A stretch of DNA of 64,000 nucleotides from Eledone cirrhosa (Eukaryota; Mollusca; Cephalopoda; Octopoda; Eledonidae): NCBI GenBank assembly GCA_964016885.1, contig OZ024740.1, forward strand, positions 199,013,082-199,077,081, given 5' to 3'. The notes under the pieces are model-generated. The model was not told the origin of the DNA. It made no database searches and saw nothing but the letters and a program-made list of their open reading frames with translations. Both the position numbers and the translations under genes were made by a program. This document shows, one piece after another, positions 33,785-44,695 of this stretch. Every line of letters begins with the position of its first letter. The stretch's first letter is position 1.

Positions 33785-34752
33785 GGACCCTTGAGCTTCA
33801 TGGAGTCAAGCTAACTCTTTGACGTGAGGTTGAATTTTCCTAAGATGTAGCCAGAGATCTCCACGTGTAATTACATTGTAGCGGTTGCGAGCCTTACTGT
33901 GCAGTCTGGAAACAGCACAAAACCTCCTCTCGACTAAGTATGAGCTTGGAAAAGGCAGAGCAAATCTCTTAGCCTCTGCATGTAGGTGTGCAAATCAACG
34001 CTGAATTTCCTCTTGCATCCCAAAAGGGGGTTCACCTATTTTGGGAAATCTTATTTTGATCAGTTCATCTGCTTGAAGTTCAATGAATTCTTCCTGAAAT
34101 TTAACGTCCAAATCATCGACGTTAGCTATGAAAGCATCTGCTATCCACATTGGGATGTCCATCGGCAAAAGGTCGACAAACCGTCCTCTCATGTTGTCTT
34201 GTAGCGCACAGAGGTGAATGGTATAAATTTGGAGTTGGTCATCGCTTACAATGTTTTGAACATTGGCGACACTAGGAAAATTATAGAATTCCCGTCAACA
34301 AAGATTCCTTTCGATGACATTCAATTCGGCCAGGAATGTTTTCACAGCATTCCTTTCTTTAAGCAAGGTGATCTTCTTCCCCTGCAAAGCCAAAATGACG
34401 CTGTTCCATGTGTCGAAGATGTTGGCGCAGTCTTGCCTGACATCGAGGGTTTTCTTGTACAGTTCTGTGTTGCGTCCTCGCAGAAACTCAATAATAGAGT
34501 CGAAGAGTTGAAAGAAGTGAGTAAAGCACTTGCCCTTTGAAAGCCACTTCACTTCAGTATGAAGGAGCAACTTGACGAATTATTCGTCATTATCTTGGCA
34601 CAGTTGCTGGAAAATTCGTTCATTGAGGGAATGCCATTTGATAAAATTGATGACATCAATGGTCAGCAAATACAAATAGATTTTCTCTCTTCAGAAGAGT
34701 GACGAAGCTCTTATGTTGGCCGACCATTGCTATTGCGTCGTCCGTAGCACAT
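33785..34752 (-). pseudogene. hAT transposase relic (ZBED5/SCAND3-like)
   Basis: Minus-strand words in family order: CATDDAIAMVGQHKSFVTLL, then stops, LLHTEVKWLSKGKCFTHFFQ (the well-known LLHTEVRWLSKG motif, 34570), ELYKKTLDVRQDCANIFDTW, MRGRFVDLLPMDIPMWIADA, EFIELQADELIKIRFPKI, and the C-terminal dimerisation part LPFPSSYLVERRFCAVSRL with SKARNRYNV and DLWLHLRKIQPHV. At least six stops or frameshifts. The N-terminal BED finger is not seen. Confidence 0.75.
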
Positions 34753-34756
34753 GATA

Positions 34757-35368
34757 CAATGTGTGTCGTATGTGGTCCTAGATGTTTGTATTACCTGCCT
34801 GTGTGTTGTATGTAGTCCTAGATGTATGTATTACCTGCTTAGGTATTGCATGTGCTCCCAGCTGTATGTATTACCTGCTTGTGTGTCGTATGTGGTCCTA
34901 GATGTGTGTATTACCTCCTTATGTGTTGTATGTGGTCCTAGATGTATGTATTACCTGATTGTGTTGTATGTGGTCCTAGATGTTTGTATTACCTGCTTAT
35001 GTGTTGTATGTGGTCTTAGATGTGTGTACTACCTGCCTGTGTGATTTATGTGGTCCTAGATGTATGTGTGCTACCTCCTTATGTGTTGCATGTGGTCCTA
35101 GATGTGTGTATTATCTTATTACGTGTTGTATGTGGTCCTAGATGTTTGTATTACCTGCTTATGTGTTGTATGTGGTCCTAGATGTGTGTGCTACCTGCCT
35201 GTGCGTTTTATGTGGCCTAGATGTGTGAGTGTGCTACCTAATTATGTGTTGCATGTGGTCCTAGATGTGTGTATTAACTGCGTATGTGTTGTATGTGGTA
35301 TTAGATGCGAGTATTACATGCTTATGTGTTGTATGTGGTCCTAGATGTGTGTGCTACCCATTTCTGTG
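34757..35368 (+). repeat. 40-bp minisatellite, ~15 copies
   Basis: Unit approximates GATGTGTGTATTACCTGCTT followed by ATGTGTTGTATGTGGTCCTA; unit lengths vary from 38 to 44. An open plus-strand frame across it is an artefact of the repeat. It starts five bases from the break in the transposase frame. Confidence 0.9.
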
Positions 35369-35828
35369 TTTTTTTTTCGTTTTTTCTTTGTAATATTATT
35401 TATACGATAGGGAAGCAAATAGATCTACATAGTGTTAACTCGTTACGGTTGAGTCAATAATTTCAGACATGAAATACATTATTATCGGTGAAAGAAAGAT
35501 AAAATTCTAACTGGCTGCACTGAAAGTGTCCTTGACCCAGATCACTGTGGGTTTTTTCATTTTTAGGATCTCAATTACCGGTTAATGTCTAAACACACCT
35601 GCTCACAGCTGTGGTCAGACTATAGTTATGCTATCTGCAAGCTCATTCAAATGTATTCACACTGGCTGTCTCAAAGACATACAATTATGGCTTATAAAAC
35701 TTGCTAAAGTAAAGAGTTTTCCAGCGCCCCCTAGCCCCCCCCCTCAAGCTCCTAAGCTCCTATAGCAACCTTGCTCCCAAACGCCCCCCTTGAGTTCCGA
35801 AACGCCCTTCGGGGTGCATATGCCCCCC

Positions 35829-35847
35829 GTTGAGAACCTTTGCTCTA
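35829..35847 (-). repeat. hAT terminal inverted repeat
   Basis: Plus strand CGTTGAGAACCTTTGCTCTA; outermost five bases on the element strand are TAGAG. Confidence 0.6.
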
Positions 35848-35920
35848 GGAGAAGTAAGGTAAGTGCTCTTTCCCATCTTTTCCACTCCATTTCAACATGA
35901 CCTCACTATGAATAGGCAGC

Positions 35921-38900
35921 ATGAATGCGCTTGGCTTGAGGTCGTCATGGAAGCAGGGCCACCTGCTCAACGACCTCAGGTCACTAAACATAGATGTAGT
36001 GGCCAGCAGCGAGACCAGAATCTCCAAAGCACGGGCCTTCGCACCGATCTTCGGCGGCTACGATGTGTACGCATCTCCCAGCCGTCCTGGATTGGGGGGA
36101 GGAGTAGCTGTGCTTTTTAGGAGAGGTTTGGATCTCGCCATACCGGCCATCTTCCTGGACCTAGAAGGTAGGTTGGTGGTGCTGGACGTGATCAGCGGAG
36201 ACAGGAAAGCTTTCAGGGTATGGGCCATCTATGCCTCGACAAGAGTAGGGCGGTCTGATTTCTTCCGGCGTCTGGAGAACTCTCTTGGAACGTCCCGCTC
36301 TTTAGTGTTAGTGGGCGACTGGAACGGGATCTTAGATGCACGCTGGGACTGTGTGGGATTAGCGGTTAGGGCAGGAGGAGGGTGCAAGAGCCTCACCAAC
36401 CTGCTCAGGCGTTTTGAACTGTCTGAGAGGTTACGATTGGATTTCGCGAATGTGCCAATGTGGACTTGGACAAATCGCATACGGTCATCCAGATCATATC
36501 TAGATAGAGTATTTTGTAGGGAAATAGATAGGTCTAGCATAGGCTGTCCCAAATTTAAGATAGTCAGCTTCACGGACCACAAATTCGTGATCTGTGTGCT
36601 TGACTTAGATAAGCTTCATAGTCGAGTACCCGGCTACTGGAAGCTAAACGCGTCCTTACCAGCGCGCAAAGCATACAGAGAACGGATTAGCGAACTATTT
36701 AAGCGGGCGTTGACGGGGGCCATCGTCAACAACAAGTGGTGGTTTGCTCTGAAAAGAACGATTAGAATAGAATCCATTAGGTTAAGTAATACTTTAGCAA
36801 TAGAGAAAAATAGAGGAGAGGGAGATCTAGTTAGAAAATTAGACGAGGCGCTTAGCAAAGGCATCGCGACCGACGTACTTGCGGCGAAATTGGACCTTGA
36901 CCAATTCTTCAATGCGAAACACGAAGGCTGCGTCGTCAGAGCTAGGGTGCGAGGGGACGAAAGCCGTTCAATGGGCCCGAGTGGCGGAGGCACGTTGTGG
37001 CAACAAAGCCACGATCCCGTCAATTGGTGGACCACGACGGGCGCATGCTATTCCATCCCGGGCAAACGTGTGAAGATTTTCAGCGACACTTCGCACAGCT
37101 GTTCGGGGGCAGCAGCGGACCGGATCGAGGGATGCGAAAAGCCGATAACAGCCGCTGAAGTACGGGCGGCAATGACTGGCTGCACAAGGGGTAAATCGCC
37201 TGGTTTGGATGGTCTACCCTATGAACTTTACGTACAGATGCCAGACTTGTTCTGACGCCTCTTGGCGGACGTCTACTACAACTGGCAACAGAACGGGAGA
37301 ATTCCCAGCTCTGTAAGCCGAGGAGCTGTGGCGCTGCTGAGAAAGGATCCGAACAAGGGGGATAACATAGATCATTTCAGGCCCAATACTCTGCTAAAGA
37401 CAGAGTTCAACATTTTGGCCAAGGTGCTAGCAAAGAGGTTGGCGCTTGTCGTTGGTGGTCTGGTGCGAGAGGCGCAGACATGCACTTTTCCCGACAGATC
37501 GATCCACGACAACCTCCACCTCATGCGATACATCGTAGAGAGGGTAGCTAGGGAACGTAGTTGGCACGTGTGGGTCTTGTTCAATTTAGATCAGTCGAAA
37601 GCTTTCGATAGCGTCGACCATCGTTACCTAGCGGCAGTCCTGAGGGCGGCTGGCTTTGGGCCCGTCTTCAGAGGCTCGATCGCTGCCATGCACAGCGACA
37701 TCTGCTCTGTGGTGAGAGTGAATGGTCACCTTTCGGAACCGTTCAACATCATTCGCTCGGTCCGCCAAGGATGTCCCCTCTCGTCTCTCTTGTACGTATT
37801 GACTCTCGAGCCATTACTGCACAAACTGCAGATGTTGGGGGCGTCCCGCGAGAACTAGGATGCGGAAGATCCGTGTCAGTATATGCAAGGCGATCGGAAA
37901 ACACATCGAGGCGATCCGCACTACACTAAGTGAATACGAAGTGGCGACAGGAACAATGATCAACTAGGAAAAGTCAGTGGGTCAGCAGGTCCATGCCGTC
38001 CAACAGCGTCGTCGGGCGCTGGACGGACGGACCGGTTAAATAGCTAGGGGTCTGCTTCGGTCCGGACCTCCAGACGGACAAAGACTGGGACGACGTGACG
38101 AGCAGGGTGGCTTCTCTCACCCAAAATTGGGCGGAGAGGAAGCTATCGCTGAAAGGTCGAGCGGAGGTGGCTATCGCGTACATCGCGTCCATCTACTACC
38201 GCCTGACAGTCGTACCTTGCCCTAAGCCCAGCCTGACTGCACTGGAGCGTTCATTCTTTTGATTTTTGTGGAAGGGACGCACTCCCATGGTCAGACGGTC
38301 CATCTGCTGTCAACACCCTCTACGTGGAGGGCTGGGAATGCCGTGGCTGACCATGCGCAGACATGCGCAGACATGCGCTCAGGCTACGACATCTCCGCCT
38401 CTTCTTCGACGGTGATCAGGTGTGGTCGCCGTTTGCTAGACGCGTCTTTCCCTAGCTCGTCTCCTTGACGGAGCTGCAGTCCTGGGACAAGCGAAGACCG
38501 AGAGGGAGCGCTTGGAGACTGGAATGTCTTCAGGCGCTCACAGCCCTCGACCAATCGGGCAATGTGATCGGTGGAAACTCCACCTTGGCGTTCTATAGGG
38601 GATTAGTGGAGGGGAAGAGCGACGACGTACTCGGAGAAACTCAAGGCGTCGACGAAAAGCAACTAGCCAATCTCTTCGGAAGAACTTTCGGGCCGGGGTC
38701 TATGGACAACTTACAGAAATCCCTGGCCCGGCAGTGCTACCGAGGAGCTTTGCCAGTTCGGGATAAACTCTACAGGCATGAAGGTGCCGTCAGCCGGGCA
38801 TGTCCGAGATGCGCGTAGGGCGCGAAACCGTCCTGCGCGCACTCGTCCAGTGTTCGAGCATTGTTGACTTGTGGGTTTATGTCGAACACCTGTTGTCACG

Positions 38901-39224
38901 TGTAGGACGGATCCAGCTATCAGCTGAGTCCATCGTGAGGATTGCCCCGCCCTCTTCCTTTAGCTGGGAAGGTCAGGCAGATTTTATCTGCCTGGTGGCC
39001 ATGGCGAAAGAGATAGTATGGTCGACACGTTTGAAAGGGCTGAAGACGAGCACTTACCTCTTCGGTGATGCCCTGATTAACTTTTTCAAATTTCATTTGA
39101 AAAGGCAAATCAGGGTAGAGTGGGAAGTGATCTCTTCCCAGCATTCTGTTGAAAGATAGGTGAGAGAAGCAAGTATGTATGGCCCGAGTGAATGGGCATA
39201 CTCTGAGTATGTGTCTGTAAATTA
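35921..39224 (+). pseudogene. LINE ORF2: AP endonuclease and RT (Tx1-like)
   Basis: Frame 35921-37255 (444 codons): APE N-terminus ALGLRSSWKQGHLLNDLRSL, SETRI, GGGVAVLFRR, VLVGDWNGILDARWD, YLDRVF and the catalytic SFTDHKFV; then VPGYWKLNASL and the RT lead-in GKSPGLDGLPYELY. After one stop, frame 37262-37858: RPNTLLKTEFNILAKVLAKR, motif A FNLDQSKAFDSVDH, motif B RQGCPLSSLLYVL. The YADD box near 37882 is destroyed (YARR) amid frameshifts. Thumb and C-terminal words continue in mixed frames (LVSLTELQSW, VERVA), then ACPRC and ALVQCSSIVDLWVYVEHLLS, with a last frame to 39224. The N-terminus of the APE domain starts right at the open-frame start. Confidence 0.85.
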
Positions 39225-39448
39225 AAGGTGGAAAACTGGGAGAGGGCACGTCCCCTGGTATTAGGGTCACTGTGTCCTTTTAATGGGCTTTCTCCACAAA
39301 TGTCCCTCGGAAGTCTCCCCCTATAGGGGAATTTTTCATTGTTATTTTTTTATTACATCCTCTCTTTTTGTTTTTTTTACACGCAGAAAAGCCCATTTGT
39401 ACTGTCCTTAATGTATACGTTATGTAAACCCTTGTTGTTCATACAGAA

Positions 39449-39474
39449 AACATTATTATTATTATTATTATTAT

Positions 39475-39514
<40 letters not shown>
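39449..39514. repeat. (ATT)n then (TA)n
   Basis: ATT units at the LINE 3' end followed by TA units. Confidence 0.95.
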
Positions 39515-39516
<2 letters not shown>

Positions 39517-39544
39517 ACACATCGTCTATAAAAGGATTGAACCC

Positions 39545-39660
39545 ATAGAAGGATTGATCCCACGTCAGGATGTGACCTCGGATTGTCGAGAGATGAGACA
39601 AATACCTCGAAGCATTTCGTGTGACTTTCTGCCGATCCTGCAAGCTCTTAAGCTCCGCTA
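39545..39660 (-). mobile_element. Decayed SINE (type D)
   Basis: Minus strand: GCAGGATCGGCAGAAAGTC, GAAATGCTTCGAGGTATTTG, then a degraded B-box region. It resembles a widespread mollusc SINE whose head reads GCTTAGCGGTATTTCGTC. Related to 58555-58672. Confidence 0.45.
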
Positions 39661-41159
39661 AAACCACATCAGAATAATGTCGGACAATTTTTATGTAACG
39701 TGTTTCGATGCAAATAAAGAATTAATAAGTCATAAGTTGTTGGAAAAAGTAAAAACGAAAAAAATAAGAAATTGAAACGGCTGTATTTGATGAAATGATA
39801 CAATGTGTGTCAAGGCTGGCTCCTTGTTTTACAGATGAAATTCATTTTTCCGCTGGGTAAACTAGATTGACGTGAAATCAAGTGTTTTTCTCAACTATAT
39901 AAGTCGCTGCTGTGAATTGAACTCTCGAAACGACGATCATGTGCGCCATCCTCTCCGTGGCTTCACCCAGTAATTGATTAGAACATGTGATTAATGGTAT
40001 ATATTTTGACCTGCAGACACCTGACTTATTTCCAAAAAGAACTGACCATATTCTAACCAACATATCTCTGCCAATTCGCCGTAACTGAATATATTGATTC
40101 CCCACATGCATGTTAATGCTTTCCAGTTAAACGTGATAAAATTGTGTATTTATTATATTAGAAATATAGATAAGGAGAGGCCAATAAGTGGTTTAAGAAA
40201 AATTACGACGTCCGAAATTATGAGGTGTCATATAGAAGATGAGAAATCCATTTCGCTTGCGGTAATAAGTTAGCAGACTTTCATTTGTCCAATTTTCATG
40301 GGAATCAAACTATTATTATTTTCGGTAAAGAACGAGCATAACCTTTTATCTTTAAACTAGAAGCATTTTACTGGGGATTATATTTGCGTGAGCAGAAGTA
40401 ATGAACACCTTTGATAAAATTGTTTGATGAGACGACTGACTTAAGGGGAAACTAAGTGAATAGATCTCTAATTATATTCTCTACTTAAAATTCCCTTCGT
40501 AATATAGCAAGACCAGCAAATTCATTGTTGCTAGTCTATGCTGATATTTAATGAACCACTACGTGAGAATTTAACAGACTGATAGTTAATAAATAAATAC
40601 ATTTACTATGGTGTTTCGCGTTGGTGACTACCATATAGTAGTAGTAGTATACAAGCCCCCTATGGGTATATGAAACATAATGGAATCATGGGGAGCGTTG
40701 TTTGACAAACATGATGTAATGGGCTTTGAAACCCGCAGAGGCCATCCTAATCGTACTCTAAACCAGAACTCAGCCAATTTCTCTCTCTACCACTCACTTC
40801 TTATGTGGAAGAAATTGACTACATTCCGATCTGGAGGAGGGATGGTCTCTTCAAAGTTCAAAATGCCCACGAGACGATGTGAATCTTTACGGAATACATA
40901 TGTCTCTACCAGGATTATGGCTTCATGCATACTCTTTATACACTTTTTATACACTTTTTATACACTGTTCATCGAACACATGGACCCGAAGACAATGATG
41001 ATCTTGATGTGCACAAGATTAAGTAGTTCATGTTAAATAACAGAATACTCAAACATAACATCTATAGTTTTCACAATCGTCTAAAGGGAAATAGTTATTC
41101 TAAAATATCATAATTAAGTTGATAAGTTGCCTATGTGGTATCTATTTTGCTGTCTTGTA
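39661..41159. other. No gene recognised
   Basis: A 12-bp unit TATACACTTTTT is repeated three times near 40938-40970. The 118-codon frame at 40680-41036 has no domain. Confidence 0.35.
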
Positions 41160-41345
41160 CCATGGCTTAGTGATTCGGATGTCGGACCTCCAAGTGTAAT
41201 ACCGTGAGTTTGATACCTAAACCACATGCCGTTTCGCGTTCTTGAGAAAAGCACATCACTTCACGCTGTTCCCGATAGGTTTTCTGAAAATGTGAACCAG
41301 CATTAGCTGGTATTTCAACCCACCGTTAATTGGTGTCATGTTTAG
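41160..41345 (+). mobile_element. tRNA-derived SINE (type B-related)
   Basis: A-box region CATGGCTTAGTGATTCGG, B-box region GTGAGTTTGATACC, then CGCGTTCTTGAGAAAAGCAC, CACTTCACGCTGTTCC and AACCAGCATTAGCTGGTATT. Confidence 0.65.
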
Positions 41346-41444
41346 GTAGGGGAAACCTTTTAAAGATTTTGTTTGAAATTTCACAAATGTTATACTCATA
41401 TTCCATTCAAATTTCTTCATATTCTACAATATGTAAATTGTGAC

Positions 41445-41790
41445 CACACGTGATCTAGTGGTTGGGAGTAATGATCTCAGGATCACAAGATACTACGTTG
41501 ATGCTTGAACCGGGTGGTGCGTCGTTTTCATTAGAAAAAACGTTTTATTTCATATTACTTCTATCAGGATTTGCGAACAGTAAATAGTATAATCAATGGA
41601 ACGACCACTGGAAAAAATGTTTCCTTAGTCCGCTTTGATAACCAGCTCCCACACATATCAGGAGCACCAACAGCAAATCGTTTTAGTGCATTTATAGACT
41701 CTTTATTCAGACTATAGTCTACGTTTTGGCAGTTATAATCACATTTCTACCACTGAAGTATCCGGCCTTCTTTCGGGCAAATGCATAAAT
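41445..41790 (+). mobile_element. tRNA-derived SINE (type B), decayed
   Basis: Head ACGTGATCTAGTGGTTGGG, GAACCGGGTGGTGCGTCG, ACGTTTTATTTCATATTACT, AACGACCACTGGAAAAAATG, following the order of 19265-19530. The right end is uncertain. Confidence 0.55.
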
Positions 41791-43013
41791 GGTAATAACC
41801 TAGCAATTCCGAAGCGAATCCAGGGATAGATTGTTTCATTCTGTTACCCATGCTCAAGGTATGCTGGTGTAAGCTATTTAGCAGCTTGTGGTGCCAATTG
41901 TTTGTTCAGCTGAAACTATAGTATGTACTGATATACTAACAGAGGAATTGAACTGATGACTAGCACATTGACTTGTACACGTGACCACTATTATGGCGTA
42001 TTGTAGAACATCTTATGATTGTTATTCCCAAGATGAGGGCTCCCGTCTGCATGCATTTATAATACTTCCTAATTTAAATAAACAGCCGCCAATTTCACGG
42101 GAGTGAAAAGAAAATTATATCTAATCCAGTTTTTGAGTGATAGATAAATATTTCGACAAAAAAGGATGAACTGAGAGCGTGAGGGTCGCCGTAACTAAAT
42201 AACACAAGGCCTTTGATCCGACACTCTAACATTCCTGCCAATCCACGGACCATAAATTAGTTTATGAGGATATTCACAGGAATATTACTATTTCCTCCAA
42301 ATCTGTTTTCACTATTATTTACTGAATAATATAGCAAATTATAAGTTTAGTATTCTCTATATAATTTTACTTTCATCAGATTTGTAGAAAAAATACAAAA
42401 AAACAATCAGTTTAGCAAAGGCAGCTACAAGTTAATGTTTGCTTGTTTTTCCCAAAGAATGCCAATCATTTCCAGTTGATGATCTGCTTTACTATATAAA
42501 ATATTTCCATATATGTATAAGAAACCATTTTCTAAAAGACAGACTGGAATGTATCATGACATTTCGTTTGGTATAATTTCGTTTGGTTACTGTCAGATAT
42601 ATCACAATATGTAAATATATTGCATTTCACCTATTAATGTGATTGCGTATTGTATATCATTTCAAGTATTCCATTATGCGTAATAGGTTCATAGAAAATA
42701 ATTACATAGATGATATCTAATATATTTTGAATGCCTGCACTAATTGATTGTGTCTGGCAATATAAGCTATACAGGTGTATAATTCAAGACGCCAAGATGC
42801 TACATGTGGTACTAATATTTTAATATCCTCTTCTCACTCTCTACCTTTCTATTTCATCTTTTAGTTCTCATTGTATCTTCTGCTGAAGCCCGAATGTCCG
42901 GAACCGTAAGACTCTTCCTATGAGTTCAAGTGCTAAACTAACATATTTGCTTTGTTATTTCTGTTTACGTTTTACACACACACAAATATATGCATATATA
43001 CTTATATAATTGA

Positions 43014-43015
<2 letters not shown>
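41791..43015. other. No gene recognised
   Basis: AT-rich, nothing supported. Confidence 0.35.

Positions 43016-43072
<57 letters not shown>
43016..43072. repeat. (TA)n microsatellite
   Basis: TA run abutting the ribozyme monomers. Confidence 0.95.
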
Positions 43073-43079
<7 letters not shown>

Positions 43080-43652
43080 ATTAGGATTGGTGCTCTGAAA
43101 TAGCGATGTTACATGATGTATGTGTAGTATATTTGGTGATATACTGTATGTTTAATTAAAAACATTTTGAAGCCCTTGCGTTATTATTTTAAAGTAGTGA
43201 CTATGTCACTTACTATTTTTTCATCAAAGTAAGGGAGATAAGCTGACAGATCTGTTTCACACTTTTGGTGTTCATCAGAGCCTAGTCCTGGCCGACCTCT
43301 GCCGAAAATTATAGAGGCTGGATTCTTATAGAATTCCAGTAATAATCAGGAACTGATTATACAGAGCGATTGCCGGTCCAGCAAAAATAAAAAATTAGGA
43401 TTGGTGCTCTGAAATAGTGATGTATACATGAATGTATGTATAGTATATTTGGTGATATACTGTATGTTTAATTAAAAACATTTTGAAGACCTTGCGCTAT
43501 CATTTTAAAGTAGTGACTATGTCACTTACTTCTTTTTTCAGCAAAGTAAGTGACATAGTCACTACTTTAAAATAATAGCGCACGCTCTTCAAAATGTTTT
43601 TAATTAAACATACAGTATATCACCAAATATACTATGCATACATTCATATATA
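43073..43652 (-). repeat. Hammerhead monomer repeats with inverted end
   Basis: On the minus strand one ~314-bp unit and part of the next lie head to tail: the word TTAGGATTGGTGCTCTGAAA occurs at 43081 and 43395. 43420-43533 then meets its own inverted copy at 43539-43652 with only a few bases between. The unit matches 5.76-6.36 kb (HHR, AAGTAAGTGAC, AATAGCG, CAGAGCACCAAT, CCGGCAATCGCTCTG). No coding frame. Confidence 0.7.
43239..43284 (-). ncRNA. Hammerhead ribozyme, intact
   Basis: Minus strand: stem I UAGGCU/AGCUUA (one G-U), core CUGAUGA (43278-43272), stem II ACAC/GUGU with loop CAAAA, GAAA (43258-43255), stem III CAGAUCUG closed by A-U, cleavage triplet GUC between 43245 and 43244. All invariant bases are present. 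Confidence 0.85.
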
Positions 43653-43654
43653 TA

Positions 43655-43777
43655 ATTGTTTCTACATTTGGCACAAGGCTAGCAATAACCCAGTACATTA
43701 CTGGTACTTTATTGTATCGACCCCGTAAGGATGAAAGGCATAGCTAATCTCGACGGGATTTGAACTGAGACCGTAAC
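43655..43777 (-). mobile_element. SINE type A, truncated, inverted partner 1
   Basis: 3' body and B box on the minus strand; stops after GACCGTAAC. Forms a head-to-head pair with the next entry, 9 bp apart. Confidence 0.85.
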
Positions 43778-43785
43778 AATAATAA

Positions 43786-43924
43786 TAGAGTTACGGCCCT
43801 TGCTATTCTGAGTTCAAATCCCGCCAAGGTTAACTTTGCCTTTCATCCTTACGGGGTCGATAAAATAAAGTGCCAGTAATACACTGGGTAATTGCTGGCC
43901 TTGTGCCTAAAGTAGAAACAATTG
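43786..43924 (+). mobile_element. SINE type A, truncated, inverted partner 2
   Basis: From AGAGTTACGGCCCTTGC through B box GAGTTCAAATCCCGCC to GTAGAAACAATTG. Confidence 0.9.
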
Positions 43925-44132
43925 TATGTATCGTAAGAGCGGAGGAAACAGAGGTACAGATAAGTGCGATATAGATTACTTAATGCCAATAGCCGAAGCG
44001 GAGAGTGCTCAATGCTTGGGTTAGCAGAGTTAAATATTAGAGAAGATTTCATATTTAGTAAATAGTTCAAGCAGAGCAGGTATAAGCAAATGAATGGATG
44101 AAGGAATTACAAGCCGTTAAAACAAATTCTTT

Positions 44133-44184
44133 GCATAAATCTTACATTATGTTTCGCCCACACGGGCTCCTCGGAGAAATGAAT
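44133..44184 (-). ncRNA. Hammerhead-like motif, one core change
   Basis: Minus strand: CCGAGGA in place of CUGANGA, perfect stem II CCC-GUGU-GGG flanked by G and C, GAAA, stem III ACA/UGU, then UA before AGAUUUAUG. Confidence 0.5.
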
Positions 44185-44457
44185 GTTTATATAATGTCAT
44201 CAATAAATATAAATACCGTTGGGGCAGGTTGAGCATCTTTCCATTAGATTAACGTCACCTTGCATGGTAGGCAAAAAAATAATAATGTCGTCAGTGAAAG
44301 GGGCATAATCAGCTAAGAGAGGCAACTGCGCTGTGTAAGGCAGGAAAGTACTCTAGAATATTTAGTATATCCCAGCTAAAGAGATGGTTTAGCAGGGTGA
44401 GTCTAACTCAATAGGTGATGAGCAGTGCTTAGGTAAAAATGATGACATTATATGAAC

Positions 44458-44512
44458 AATCATTTCTCTGAGAAGCCCGTGTGGGTGAAAGATTATGTAA
44501 GATTTATAAAAA
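44458..44512 (+). ncRNA. Hammerhead-like motif, one core change
   Basis: CUGAGAA (G8 changed), stem II CCC-GUGU-GGG, GAAA, GAUUAUGUA, AGAUUUAU. Mirror of 44133-44184. Confidence 0.5.
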
Positions 44513-44600
44513 GAACTTGTTTTGACGGCTTGTAACTCCTTCATTCATTCATGTATCCAATCACCAGTATGAGAGTAGCTCGATGTAAAATAACGAATAT

Positions 44601-44695
44601 AATTGTTTCTACTTTTGGCTCAAGGCCAGCAACTAACCAGTGCATTACTGGTACTCTATTTTATCGAAGGATGAAAGGCAAAGTTAACCTTGGCG
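44601..44695 (-). mobile_element. SINE type A, 3' half
   Basis: GTAGAAACAATT end and GTACCAGTAATGCACTGG present; truncated before the B box. Confidence 0.85.

Larger units (their letters stand above)
33480..35847 (-). mobile_element. hAT transposon (ZBED-like), decayed
   Basis: The 5' end on the minus strand is TAGAGCAAAGGTTCTCAAC (35847 inward), matching the hAT terminal rule YARNG and the wider CAGNGGTTCTCAA family. The transposase remains are at 33785-34752. The 3' end was not located; 33480 is a rough limit. A 40-bp minisatellite (34757-35368) has replaced the N-terminal coding part. The predicted 8-bp target duplicate at the right is GGAGAAGT; I did not find its partner. Confidence 0.6.
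30960..39514 (+). mobile_element. L1/Tx1-type LINE split by a hAT element
   Basis: ORF1 (31.17-33.17 kb) and ORF2 (35.92-39.22 kb) are on one strand, both much GC-richer than their surroundings, with a minus-strand hAT transposon lying between them and ending 74 bp before ORF2. The 3' UTR runs to an (ATT)n tail at 39449. Inference: a single LINE copy interrupted by the hAT; the alternative is two separate LINE fragments. Both ORFs are broken. Confidence 0.6.
44080..44555. mobile_element. Inverted pair of ribozyme-bearing ends
   Basis: 44080-44203 (minus) and 44440-44555 (plus) are inverted copies sharing GATGACATTATAT, AGCCCGTGTGGG, ATGTAAGATTTAT and GACGGCTTGTAA-type words. The ~236-bp middle has no frame. 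Inference: two terminal repeats of a non-autonomous ribozyme element facing outward. Confidence 0.55.

Noticed and set aside
34751..35344. Two plus-strand open frames of repeated Cys/Val/Tyr units
   Set aside because: Artefact of the 40-bp minisatellite.
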